A DNA stretch of 64,000 nt, taken from Sphingomonas_Q fennica_A (GTDB lineage: Bacteria; Pseudomonadota; Alphaproteobacteria; Sphingomonadales; Sphingomonadaceae). The notes under the pieces were generated by a model that was not told the DNA's origin, ran no database searches, and worked only from the letters and a program-made list of their open reading frames with translations. The translations under genes and the position numbers were made by a program. The stretch spans positions 1-64,000 of the forward strand of contig JAQIJD010000008.1 in assembly GCA_036946415.1 (NCBI GenBank), written 5' to 3'. Shown here piece after piece: positions 34,430 to 42,321 of this stretch (its first letter is position 1; each line of letters opens with the position of its first letter).

Positions 34430-36613
34430 TTACAGGAAGCTGTAGGGATCGACATCCACCGCCACGCGCACGCCGCGCGGCCAATCCATTGCGCCCAGCC
34501 AGCCGCGGATCACGTCCTGCACGTCCAACGCGCGGGCGGCGTGGACGAGGAGGCGCTGGCGGTGGCGGCCGCGCAGCATGGCGAGCGGCGCGGGGGCCGG
34601 GCCGTAGACGTGCATGCCTGCCACCTCCGGCGCGGCGCGGGCGATGCGGCGTGCCGTCTCGATCGCGGCGTCGGCGCTTTCCGCCGAGACGATGATGCCG
34701 GCATAGCGGCCGAACGGCGGCGCCTCCGCGACGCGCCGCGCCTCCGTTTCGGCGGCATAGAAGCCGGCGGCGTCGCCCGAGACGAGCGCACGGATGACGG
34801 GGGCGTCCTTCTCGCGCGTCTGGACGAGGACGCGGCCGGGCTTGGCGCCGCGCCCCGCCCGGCCCGCGACCTGCGCGATCTGCTGGAAGGAGCGTTCGGC
34901 GGCGCGCAGATCCCCGCCCGACAGGCCGAGATCGGCATCGACCACGCCGACCAGGGTCAGATCGGGGAAGTGATAGCCCTTGGTGACGAGCTGGGTGCCG
35001 ATGACGATGTCGATCTCGTGCGCCTCCATGCGTGCGACGAACTCCGCCGCCTTGGCGGGGGACCAGAGCGTGTCCGAGGTGACGACGGCGGCGCGCGCCT
35101 CCGGAAACAGCGCCGCGACCTCGTCGGCGATGCGCTCCACGCCGGGACCGCAGGCGACGAGGCTGTCCTCCTCGCCGCATTCGGGGCAGGCGCGCGGCGG
35201 GGGGACGAGGTGGCCGCAATGGTGGCATTGCAGCCGGCGGACGAGGCGATGCTCGACCATCCAGGCGGTGCAATTGGGGCATTGGAAGCGATGCCCGCAG
35301 GTGCGGCAGAGGGTGAGCGGGGCATAGCCGCGGCGGTTGAGGAACAGCAGCGCCTGCTCCCCCTTCGCCAGCGTCTCCTCCATGGCCGCGACTAGTGGCG
35401 GGGCGAGCCAGCGGCCGCGGACCGGCGGATCGGCGAGGAGATCGATGGCGGCGATGTCCGGCATCGTCGCCCCGCCGTGGCGGGCGGGGAGCTTGACCTC
35501 CGCATAGCGGCCCTGCGCGACCATCGCCTGCGTTTCGATCGCGGGGGTGGCGGAGGCGAGGATGATCAGTATCTCCTCGAACCGGCCGCGCATCACCGCT
35601 ACGTCGCGCGCGTGATAGGGGACGCCGTCTTCCTGCTTGAAGCTCGTCTCGTGCGCCTCGTCCACCACGATCAGGCCGAGATCGCGATAGGGCAGGAACA
35701 GGGCCGAGCGCGCACCGACGGTGACGCGCGCCTCCCCGTTCGCAATCGCCCGCCACGCGCGGCGGCGCTGCGACTGGCGCAGATCGGAATGCCAGGCGAC
35801 GGGGAGGACGCCGAAGCGCGCGGCGAAGCGCTTGAGGAAGGGTTCGGTGAGCGCGATTTCTGGCAGCAGCACCAGCACCTGCCGGCCGGCGCGCAGGGCC
35901 GCGGCGACCGCCTCGAAATAGACCTCCGTCTTGCCCGATCCGGTGACGCCGTCGAGCAGGACGGGGGCGAAGGCGCGGGCCTCGACCGCGGCGGTGAGCG
36001 TGGCGGCGGCGGCCTGCTGATCGGCCGACAGGGCGGGCGGGGCGTGGGCCGGATCGGGGACGGGGAAGGGATCGTCGACGCGGACCTCGACGGGCTCGAT
36101 CGCGCCCGCCTTGACGAGGCCGCGGATGACGCCGTCCGACACGTCGGCGCGCTGCGCCAGTTCCCGCACCAGCCCCTGCGCGGCGCCGATCCGCTCCAGC
36201 GCCTGGGCGCGCTGCGGGGTGAGGCGATCGGGGACGTGGCCGGTGGCGCGATATTCGGTGACGCTGCGCGCCCCGTCCAGCGCCGAGGCGGAGGCGAGCG
36301 CCATGCGCAGCACCGCGGCCGGCGGGCTGAGGTAATAATCCGCGGTCCATTCGATCAGGCGGCGCAAGGGAGCTGCCAGCGGTGGCAGATCGTAGACGCC
36401 GGCCAGGGGGCGCAGGCGATTGTCGCCGACTTCGGCATCGGAGGGCATGCGCTCCGCCTCCCACACCACGCCCGCCAGCTGGCGCGGGCCGAGCGGGGCG
36501 AGGACGATCGAGCCGGGCACGACATCATGTTCGGGATCGACCCGATAGTCGAGCGGCCCTAGGGCGGCGTTGAGGAGGAGGACGCGGGCACGCTTGAGCA
36601 TCTTGGGCGCCAT
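34430..36613 (-). CDS. priA: primosomal protein N' (replication restart helicase)
   Basis: Superfamily 2 helicase that reloads the replisome at stalled forks, 727 residues. Helicase motifs are LLDGVTGSGKTEVYFE (motif I), LIVVDEAHETSFKQ (DEAH box), ILASATPAIE and QQIAQVAGRAGRG. Two zinc knuckles are formed by LCRTCGHRFQCPNCTAW and LQCHHCGHLVPPPRACPECG. The N-terminal DNA-binding domain begins RVLLLNAALGPLDYRVD. An in-frame ATG at 36601 is a possible alternative start. Divergent from the peptidase gene. Confidence 0.96.
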   Translation of the reverse strand: MAPKMLKRARVLLLNAALGPLDYRVDPEHDVVPGSIVLAPLGPRQLAGVVWEAERMPSDAEVGDNRLRPLAGVYDLPPLAAPLRRLIEWTADYYLSPPAAVLRMALASASALDGARSVTEYRATGHVPDRLTPQRAQALERIGAAQGLVRELAQRADVSDGVIRGLVKAGAIEPVEVRVDDPFPVPDPAHAPPALSADQQAAAATLTAAVEARAFAPVLLDGVTGSGKTEVYFEAVAAALRAGRQVLVLLPEIALTEPFLKRFAARFGVLPVAWHSDLRQSQRRRAWRAIANGEARVTVGARSALFLPYRDLGLIVVDEAHETSFKQEDGVPYHARDVAVMRGRFEEILIILASATPAIETQAMVAQGRYAEVKLPARHGGATMPDIAAIDLLADPPVRGRWLAPPLVAAMEETLAKGEQALLFLNRRGYAPLTLCRTCGHRFQCPNCTAWMVEHRLVRRLQCHHCGHLVPPPRACPECGEEDSLVACGPGVERIADEVAALFPEARAAVVTSDTLWSPAKAAEFVARMEAHEIDIVIGTQLVTKGYHFPDLTLVGVVDADLGLSGGDLRAAERSFQQIAQVAGRAGRGAKPGRVLVQTREKDAPVIRALVSGDAAGFYAAETEARRVAEAPPFGRYAGIIVSAESADAAIETARRIARAAPEVAGMHVYGPAPAPLAMLRGRHRQRLLVHAARALDVQDVIRGWLGAMDWPRGVRVAVDVDPYSFL

Positions 36614-36706
36614 GTAGGGGCTGCGCGGCGTTCCGGCGAATAGGATTTGCCTAATAGGATTTCATTTGCTTCGATGATCGTTCCTGAAAGGTTCCGGGGG
36701 CGATTC

Positions 36707-38140
36707 GTGGGTCAGGCGGCAAGGGCGATGATCGGGGCGCTGGCGGCGCTGGGGCTGGCGGGCGGCGCGGCGGCGCAGGGGGCACCCTCGACGGCGGGCC
36801 TCCGGCCCGACCAGCAGGCGTTCCTGGGGCTCTACAAGGAATTGGTGGAGACGGACACGACGCTGTCGGCCGGATCCTGCACGCTGGCGGCCGAGCGGAT
36901 GGCGGCGCGGCTGAAGGCGGCGGGCTATGCCGACCGCGACCTGACGCTGTTCGCCGATCCGGCGCACCCGAAGGAGGGGGGGCTGGTGGCGGTGCTGGCA
37001 GGGAGCGACGCGGCGCTGAAGCCGCTGCTGCTGCTGGCGCATATCGACGTGGTGGAGGCGAAGCGCGCGGACTGGACGCGCGATCCCTTCACCCTCATCG
37101 AGGAGAAGGGCTATTATTACGCCCGCGGCAGCGCCGACGACAAGGCGATGGCAGCGACCTTCACCGACGCGATGATCCGGCTGAAAAAGGCGGGACGCCC
37201 GCCGAAGCGGACGGTGAAGCTGGCACTGACCTGCGGCGAGGAGACGACCTACGCCTTCAACGGCGCCGACTGGCTGGCGAAGAACCGGCCCGAACTGATC
37301 GCGGCGGGCTTCGCGTTGAACGAGGGCGGCGGCGGGCGGCTGAACGGCGCGGGCGAAGTCGCCTCGCAAAGCGTGCAGGTGGGCGAGAAGGCCGTCCAGA
37401 ACTACCGGATCGAGGCGATGAATGCGGGCGGCCACAGCAGCGTGCCGATCAAGGACAATGCCATCTACGAACTGGCCGACGCGCTGGTGCGGCTGCGCGA
37501 CCATGAATTCCCGATCCGCCTGAACGATACGACCCGCGCCTATTTCACGGCACAGGGCAAGGCGATGGGGGGCGAGATGGGCGCCGCGATGCAGGCGATC
37601 GCCGCCAACCCGCAAGATGCCGCGGCGGACCGCATCGTCTCGGCCGACCGCGCCTATCATTCGATGCTGCGCACGACCTGCGTCGCGACTCTGCTGGACG
37701 GCGGCCACGCCAACAATGCGCTGCCGCAGCGGGCCGGCGCCAACGTCAATTGCCGCATCATCCCCGGCGAGACGGTGGAGGGCGTGCGCACCGCCATCAC
37801 CGCCGCCATCGCCGACCCGAAGATGACCGTCGCGGTCGTCCCCCCGATCCGCCCCGCCGCCAAGGCCCCGCCGCTGGACCCCAAGGTGATCGGGCCGATG
37901 GAGGCGGTGGCGAAGCGATACTTCCCGGACATCGCGATCGTCCCCAGCATGTCGACCGGGGGCACCGACGGGCCGTTCCTGGGGCAGATCGGCATCCCCG
38001 TCTACGGCGTGCCGGGCTTCGCCGGCAACGGCGGGATGGACGGGGTGCACGGCCTGAACGAGCGGATACAGGTGAAGGCGCTGTATCGGGGGCGGGATTA
38101 TCTGAACGAGTTGGTCGATGTGTATGCGGCGGGGGGATGA
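36707..38140 (+). CDS. exported M20/M28-type metallopeptidase
   Basis: A zinc aminopeptidase or dipeptidase of about 477 residues. The chosen start, GTG 36707 after a G-rich ribosome site, gives a clean signal peptide (ARAMIGALAALGLAGGAAAQG) with cleavage after AAAQ or nearby. A longer in-frame opening from 36647 and ATGs at 36674 and 36728 are alternatives. Catalytic signatures are LLLLAHIDVVEAKRADWT (His, Asp), YYARGSADDKAMAATF (bridging Asp), LTCGEETTYAF (base Glu and ligand) and NAGGHSSVPIKDN. It probably cleaves peptides in the periplasm. Confidence 0.88.
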   Translation: MGQAARAMIGALAALGLAGGAAAQGAPSTAGLRPDQQAFLGLYKELVETDTTLSAGSCTLAAERMAARLKAAGYADRDLTLFADPAHPKEGGLVAVLAGSDAALKPLLLLAHIDVVEAKRADWTRDPFTLIEEKGYYYARGSADDKAMAATFTDAMIRLKKAGRPPKRTVKLALTCGEETTYAFNGADWLAKNRPELIAAGFALNEGGGGRLNGAGEVASQSVQVGEKAVQNYRIEAMNAGGHSSVPIKDNAIYELADALVRLRDHEFPIRLNDTTRAYFTAQGKAMGGEMGAAMQAIAANPQDAAADRIVSADRAYHSMLRTTCVATLLDGGHANNALPQRAGANVNCRIIPGETVEGVRTAITAAIADPKMTVAVVPPIRPAAKAPPLDPKVIGPMEAVAKRYFPDIAIVPSMSTGGTDGPFLGQIGIPVYGVPGFAGNGGMDGVHGLNERIQVKALYRGRDYLNELVDVYAAGG

Positions 38141-38438
38141 GGGGTGTCCGGCGCTGCCCCTGTCGATGCGGGGGCGGGACGACGGCCGATAGCCGAGTCC
38201 GTCCAGCGCCGGGCGAGCGACCGATCCGCATCCGGGAACATCGACCGGTAGTGCTGTCGTCCCCTCTTTCGTATCGGAAGGGCGTTTCGCGGACGGTTCG
38301 TCTGAACGCTGTCCAACGTGCCGCGGCAGCTCGCTTCCGGCGGCACTACTATCGGATATGACTTCGCAGAAGAACGCCAGCTGTCCCTCGCGCAGCGCAT
38401 AAGGCGTTTGAGGAGGGCCGTCACTCGTAGTATATACA
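38141..38438. other. intergenic region before vapB
   Basis: About 300 bases without a gene I can support. The last 30 bases turn AT-rich (GTAGTATATACATG), the likely promoter of vapBC. Confidence 0.4.
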
Positions 38439-38450
38439 TGGCATATGCCA
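38439..38450. promoter_or_regulatory. palindromic operator candidate for vapBC
   Basis: The perfect 12-base palindrome TGGCATATGCCA lies right next to the AT-rich TATATACAT stretch and abuts the AAGGAG ribosome site (38450-38455). Antitoxins of this class bind such palindromes to repress their own operon. Confidence 0.6.
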
Positions 38451-38463
38451 AGGAGATTGTGCG

Positions 38464-38730
38464 ATGGCCGAGCCTGCCCTCAATCGCGACATCCGCGAAG
38501 CGAAGCTGTTCCGCAACAACCGCAGCCAGGCTGTCCGCATACCGGCGGAGTTCGAGTTTTCCGGCAGCCGTGTCCTGATCCACAAGGACGGCGATCGCCT
38601 CATCATCGAGCCCGAACCCCGGCCCGACCTGCTCGACACGCTCCGTTCGCTATCCCCCCTCGATCCCGCCGATGCCTTTCCCGACGATCTCGACGCAACG
38701 CTGCTGCCACTCGGAGATGTCGACCTGTGA
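38464..38730 (+). CDS. vapB: VapB/AbrB-type antitoxin
   Basis: An 88-residue DNA-binding antitoxin. The N-terminal AbrB/MazE-type swapped-hairpin reads EAKLFRNNRSQAVRIPAEF, with the conserved RSQAVRIP core, then RVLIHKDGDRLIIEPEP. The C-terminal acidic tail (DPADAFPDDLDATLLPLGD) should wrap the toxin. AAGGAG with eight-base spacing precedes the ATG. It overlaps the toxin gene by four bases (GTGA), the usual coupling. Confidence 0.92.
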   Translation: MAEPALNRDIREAKLFRNNRSQAVRIPAEFEFSGSRVLIHKDGDRLIIEPEPRPDLLDTLRSLSPLDPADAFPDDLDATLLPLGDVDL

Positions 38731-39134
38731 GCCGGACCCGCTACATGCTCGATACGAACATCGTGTCCGATCTGGTGCGAAGCCCGCAGGGCCGCATCTT
38801 CGACCGGATCGCCGCGCTGGGGAGCGAGGCGATATGCATCAGCATCGTGACCGCAGCCGAGTTGCGCTACGGATGCGCGAAGAAGGGTTCGCCGCGACTG
38901 CTGGCAAATGTCGAAGCGATCCTCGCCAGTATCGAGATACTGGCCCTCGATGTCCCGGCTGACGGCGAATATGCCGACATCCGCGCCGATCTCGAGGCCG
39001 CCGGCAAACCGATCGGCCCGAACGACCTTCTGATCGCCGCTCATGCGCGTGCCGTCGGTGCAACGTTGGTCACTGCCAACGTGGGCGAGTTTCAGCGTGT
39101 CCGGGGTCTGCGGGTCGAGAACTGGATCGCGTGA
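38727..39134 (+). CDS. vapC: VapC PIN-domain ribonuclease toxin
   Basis: A 135-residue PIN-domain toxin expected to cleave tRNA or other RNA. The acidic tetrad is complete: Asp in YMLDTNIVSDLV, Glu in TAAELRYGCAKKG, Asp in IGPNDLLIAAHA and the final Asn/Glu region in LVTANVGEFQRV. GTG 38727 overlaps the vapB stop. No sign of inactivation. The pair forms an autonomous stress or maintenance module. Confidence 0.93.
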   Translation: MSRTRYMLDTNIVSDLVRSPQGRIFDRIAALGSEAICISIVTAAELRYGCAKKGSPRLLANVEAILASIEILALDVPADGEYADIRADLEAAGKPIGPNDLLIAAHARAVGATLVTANVGEFQRVRGLRVENWIA

Positions 39135-39252
39135 TACGTCTGGCGGTGCTGCCTTCCCGTCACGCTATCGTTTGTGAGCATAGCCACAGGGGTCTTCAAT
39201 CCGCTCCAGCCGATCGCCGTTCCTATTCCAGCAGGTCGGCCGACCTGGCCCC

Positions 39253-40446
39253 CTACCACCTGAGCGGTAGCCGCGTCAGCCCATGCACGATGCCCGTCGC
39301 GCGCACCGGCGGGTCGGCCGGGTCGAGGGTGAAGTCGGGGATGCGGGCGAGCCATTCTTCGAGGAAGATGCGGATTTCGGCGGTGGCCAAAGGCGCGCCG
39401 ATGCAGCGGTGGACGCCGTAGCTGAAGGTCGCGTGCTTCCAGCTGTCCTTGCGCTTGAAGTCCACGGTCAGCGGATCGTCGAACAGCGTCTCGTCCATCG
39501 AATGGAGGCAGGCGGACATCAGCACCTGCTCGCCGGGCTGCATCGCGGCGCCTTCATAGTCCGTCCGGTCGCGGACGACGCGGGCGATGTTGGCGATGGC
39601 GAAGCGGCGCAGCAGTTCCTCGATCGCCTTGGGGATCAGCGCGGGCGTCTCGATCAGTTGCGCGCGGTGGCCGGGATTCTCGGCGAGGAACAGCGCCGAC
39701 CAGCCCATCATCGAGGCGACCGTATCCAGCCCGCCGCCGAGCAGGCCCGAGGCGAGGCCGCGCGCCTCCTCCAGGTTCATCGTCCGCCCGCCGATGTCGG
39801 CCTGCAAGGCATCGCTCAGCAGGTCGTCGCGCGGCGCGGCCATGCGATCGTCCACCAGGGCTGCGATATAGGCGTTCATGTAGCGGCGCGCCTCCGCCCG
39901 CTCGGCCTCGTCGCGCGGGCGGAGGGTGGCGTTGACGGCGGCGAGCAGCGGCTCGCGGTCGGCTTCGGGCAGGTCCATCATCCTGAGGAAGATGATGATC
40001 GGGAGCTGCTGGGCGAATTCGCCGATGAATTCGCAGGCGCCGCGGGGCTGCATCGCTGCGATCAGATCGATCGCCAGCGCGCGCGCCTCCTCGCCCCAGC
40101 GCTTGACGGCGCGGGGGGTGAAGGCGGGCATCAGCACCTTGCGCAGCGGCGTGTGGGCGGGCGGATCATATTCCAGCGGCACGCCGCGCGGGCGATCCAT
40201 CTTCGGGATGAAGGCGGAGGAGGAGGAGAAACGCTCCCAGTCCGACAGGATGGCGCGGATGTCCTCGCCGCGGGTCGCGATCCAGTGGCCGCCGTTGTGC
40301 GGCGTCCAGCGCATCGCCGGGCCGCCCTGCAACCGCTTCCAGGCGAGGAAGGGATCGCCGCCGGGCTCGCACGGCCGGTAGAAATCGAAATCGACCCATT
40401 GTTCGGCCGAGACATGGGGCGGGCGATCGGCGGCGGTGGGGGTCAT
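39253..40446 (-). CDS. cytochrome P450
   Basis: Soluble haem monooxygenase of the CYP101/CYP111-like bacterial type, 397 residues. The haem-Cys loop is TFSYGVHRCIGAPLA, the ExxR pair lies in IEELLRRF and the I-helix oxygen-binding segment is GLLGGGLDTVASM, with Gly where Ala-Gly is usual. The N-terminus HVSAEQWVDFDFYRPCEPGG resembles terpene-hydroxylating enzymes. ATG 40446 follows GGAGA. It is divergent from the SDR gene; no redox partner is encoded here. Confidence 0.93.
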   Translation of the reverse strand: MTPTAADRPPHVSAEQWVDFDFYRPCEPGGDPFLAWKRLQGGPAMRWTPHNGGHWIATRGEDIRAILSDWERFSSSSAFIPKMDRPRGVPLEYDPPAHTPLRKVLMPAFTPRAVKRWGEEARALAIDLIAAMQPRGACEFIGEFAQQLPIIIFLRMMDLPEADREPLLAAVNATLRPRDEAERAEARRYMNAYIAALVDDRMAAPRDDLLSDALQADIGGRTMNLEEARGLASGLLGGGLDTVASMMGWSALFLAENPGHRAQLIETPALIPKAIEELLRRFAIANIARVVRDRTDYEGAAMQPGEQVLMSACLHSMDETLFDDPLTVDFKRKDSWKHATFSYGVHRCIGAPLATAEIRIFLEEWLARIPDFTLDPADPPVRATGIVHGLTRLPLRW

Positions 40447-40558
40447 GGTCTCTCCGGTCGGGCGGCCTCTGGCGGGCGGCTTCATCCTATCCAAAGCATG
40501 CGTCGCTTGCTACCATGATCCCTCAACGACCCGCGACAGGGCGGCAGGGAGATGGGAC

Positions 40559-41359
40559 ATGGCGGCACCGGCCTTCACGCTGAACGGCAAGGTGATCGTG
40601 GTCACCGGCGCCTCGACCGGGATCGGCCGCGCGGCGGCGCGGGTGTTGGCGGGGCAGGGCGCGCGGGTGATGCTGGTGGCGCGACGGCAGGCGATCCTGG
40701 ACGAGGCGGTGGCGGAGATCGCGGACGCGGGCGGCACGGCGGCGGCTTTCGCGGCGGATGTCGGCACGCGCGACGCGGCGGTGGCGGCGATCGATGCGGC
40801 CGAGGCGCGGTTCGGCGCGATCGACGGGCTGTTCGCCAATGCCGGCATCGGCGGGGCGGCGGCACCCTTCGCCGATTATGGCGACGAGGATTTCGACCAT
40901 GTGCTGGCCGTGAACCTGAAGAGCCTGTTCTGGCAGATGAAGCGGGTGCTGCCGGGGATGGTGGCGCGGGGGAGCGGCGCGATCCTGGCGACGGGGAGCT
41001 TGGCCAGCGAGCGCGGGCTGCCGATGACCTGCGGCTACAACGCCTCCAAGCATGCGGTGCTGGGGCTGGTGCGATCGGCGGCGGCGGAGGTGGCCAAGGC
41101 GGGGGTGCGCGTCAACTGCATCCTGCCCGGCCTGATCGAGACGCCGATGCTGACGCATCTGGCCGATGAATTCACCGGCGGCGATCGCGCCGCGGGCATG
41201 GCGATGATGGCGCGGATGGTGCCGCAGGGGCGCGTCGGCACGCCGGAGGAGCTGGCGAACGTCGCCGCCTTCCTGCTGTCGGACGCCGCCGCTTATGTGA
41301 ACGGGCAGGCCTGGGCCGTCGACGGCGGCATCCTGGGCACGATCTCCAACGGAGGATGA
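40559..41359 (+). CDS. SDR-family oxidoreductase
   Basis: Short-chain alcohol/ketone dehydrogenase, 266 residues, cytoplasmic. The NAD(P) loop is VVTGASTGIGRAAARV, with NAG in LFANAGIGGAA and the catalytic triad Ser (ILATGSLASERG), Tyr and Lys (CGYNASKHAV). The C-terminal FLLSDAAAYVNGQAWAVDGG is typical. ATG 40559 has AGGGAG seven bases upstream. It overlaps the start region of the GST gene, forming a unit with it. It may oxidise the alcohol produced by the divergent P450 (inference). Confidence 0.93.
   Translation: MAAPAFTLNGKVIVVTGASTGIGRAAARVLAGQGARVMLVARRQAILDEAVAEIADAGGTAAAFAADVGTRDAAVAAIDAAEARFGAIDGLFANAGIGGAAAPFADYGDEDFDHVLAVNLKSLFWQMKRVLPGMVARGSGAILATGSLASERGLPMTCGYNASKHAVLGLVRSAAAEVAKAGVRVNCILPGLIETPMLTHLADEFTGGDRAAGMAMMARMVPQGRVGTPEELANVAAFLLSDAAAYVNGQAWAVDGGILGTISNGG
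41351..41355 (+). promoter_or_regulatory. ribosome site deciding the GST start
   Basis: GGAGG touches ATG 41356 with no spacing but lies six bases before ATG 41362. This favours 41362 as the start. Confidence 0.65.
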
Positions 41360-41361
41360 CG

Positions 41362-42126
41362 ATGGCGCTGAAATATTATCATGCCGAGCCGGTGGCCAAT
41401 TCGCTGAAATCGATGATCCCGCTCAAGGAGAAGGGGCTGGATTACGAGAGCATCTATGTGAACCTGCACGAGTTCGATCAGCACCAGCCCTGGTTCACCG
41501 CCATCAACCCCGAGGGGCAGGTGCCGGTGCTGGACCATGACGGCACGATCGTGACGCACACCACCGTCATCAACGAATATATCGAGGATGCCTTTCCCGA
41601 TACGCCGTCGCTGCGCCCCGCCGATCCGGCGGGCAAGGCGCGGATGCGCTACTGGAACAAGTTCGTCGACGAGCATGTGATGAACTTCGTGTCGATGCAC
41701 GGCTGGCACCGGATGGTGGGCGTGATCGCGCGCAACATCGATACGGGTGAGTTCGAGAAACTGCTCGAGCGGATCCCGCTGCACGAACAGCGCGAGAAGT
41801 GGAAGACGGCGCGCTCGGGCTTCTCCGAGGCGGACCTTGCCAATGCGAGCCGCAAGATCGAGGTGGCGGTGGCCAAGGTGGAGGCGCAACTGGCCGAGAC
41901 CGCGTGGCTGGCGGGCGACATGTTCACGCTGGCCGACATCAATTTCTACAGCCATTGCGGGATGATGGTGGAGCGGATGTTCCCCGAGATGGAGATCGCG
42001 ACGCGTGCGCCGCGGCTGGTGGAATGGCGCGATCGGGTGACGGCGCGGCCCGGCGTGGCGGCGGCGCTGGCCGGCGAGGACCGGACGGCACCGGGGCTCA
42101 GGACGTGGACGGGGCACGCGCGGTAG
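41362..42126 (+). CDS. glutathione S-transferase, LigF/beta-etherase-like
   Basis: A 254-residue thioredoxin-fold plus helical GST. The N-terminal ALKYYHAEPVANSLKSMIPL, INPEGQVPVLDHDGTIVTHT and VINEYIEDAFPDTPSLRPAD follow the pattern of sphingomonad LigF/LigE lignin beta-etherases. The helical half keeps IPLHEQREKWKTARSGF and MFTLADINFYSHC. In LigF the corresponding early residues contact glutathione. Whether the substrate is an aryl ether or another electrophile is unknown. It is co-transcribed with the SDR; P450 plus SDR plus GST suggests aromatic or terpenoid metabolism. Confidence 0.85.
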   Translation: MALKYYHAEPVANSLKSMIPLKEKGLDYESIYVNLHEFDQHQPWFTAINPEGQVPVLDHDGTIVTHTTVINEYIEDAFPDTPSLRPADPAGKARMRYWNKFVDEHVMNFVSMHGWHRMVGVIARNIDTGEFEKLLERIPLHEQREKWKTARSGFSEADLANASRKIEVAVAKVEAQLAETAWLAGDMFTLADINFYSHCGMMVERMFPEMEIATRAPRLVEWRDRVTARPGVAAALAGEDRTAPGLRTWTGHAR

Positions 42127-42164
42127 GCGAGGTTCAGTCTGGCGCCCGTCGGCTGAAGAACCGC

Positions 42165-42269
42165 CCCCCCTCCCTGAAAGGGAGGGGCTGGGGGTGGGTT
42201 GCTCGCGAGGCTCGGTCCCGCCCGCCAACCGGCGAACCCACCCCCGACCCCTGCCTTTCAGGGAGGGGG
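42165..42269. repeat. palindromic intergenic repeat, copy A
   Basis: Outer arms 42165-42200 and 42235-42269 pair imperfectly (CCTCCCTGAAAGGGAGGGG with its complement, then GGGGGTGGGTT with AACCCACCCCC). Each arm also folds on itself at CCCTCCCTGAAAGGGAGGG. The centre contains CGCGAGGCTCGGTCCCGCCC. The same element recurs inverted at 63843-63967. It may stop transcription after the GST gene. Confidence 0.8.
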
Positions 42270-42321
42270 AGCAATGCGGGCGAGGCTTCCGTTGCGGGGC
42301 GCCAGCCGGTAGGGTGGCGGG

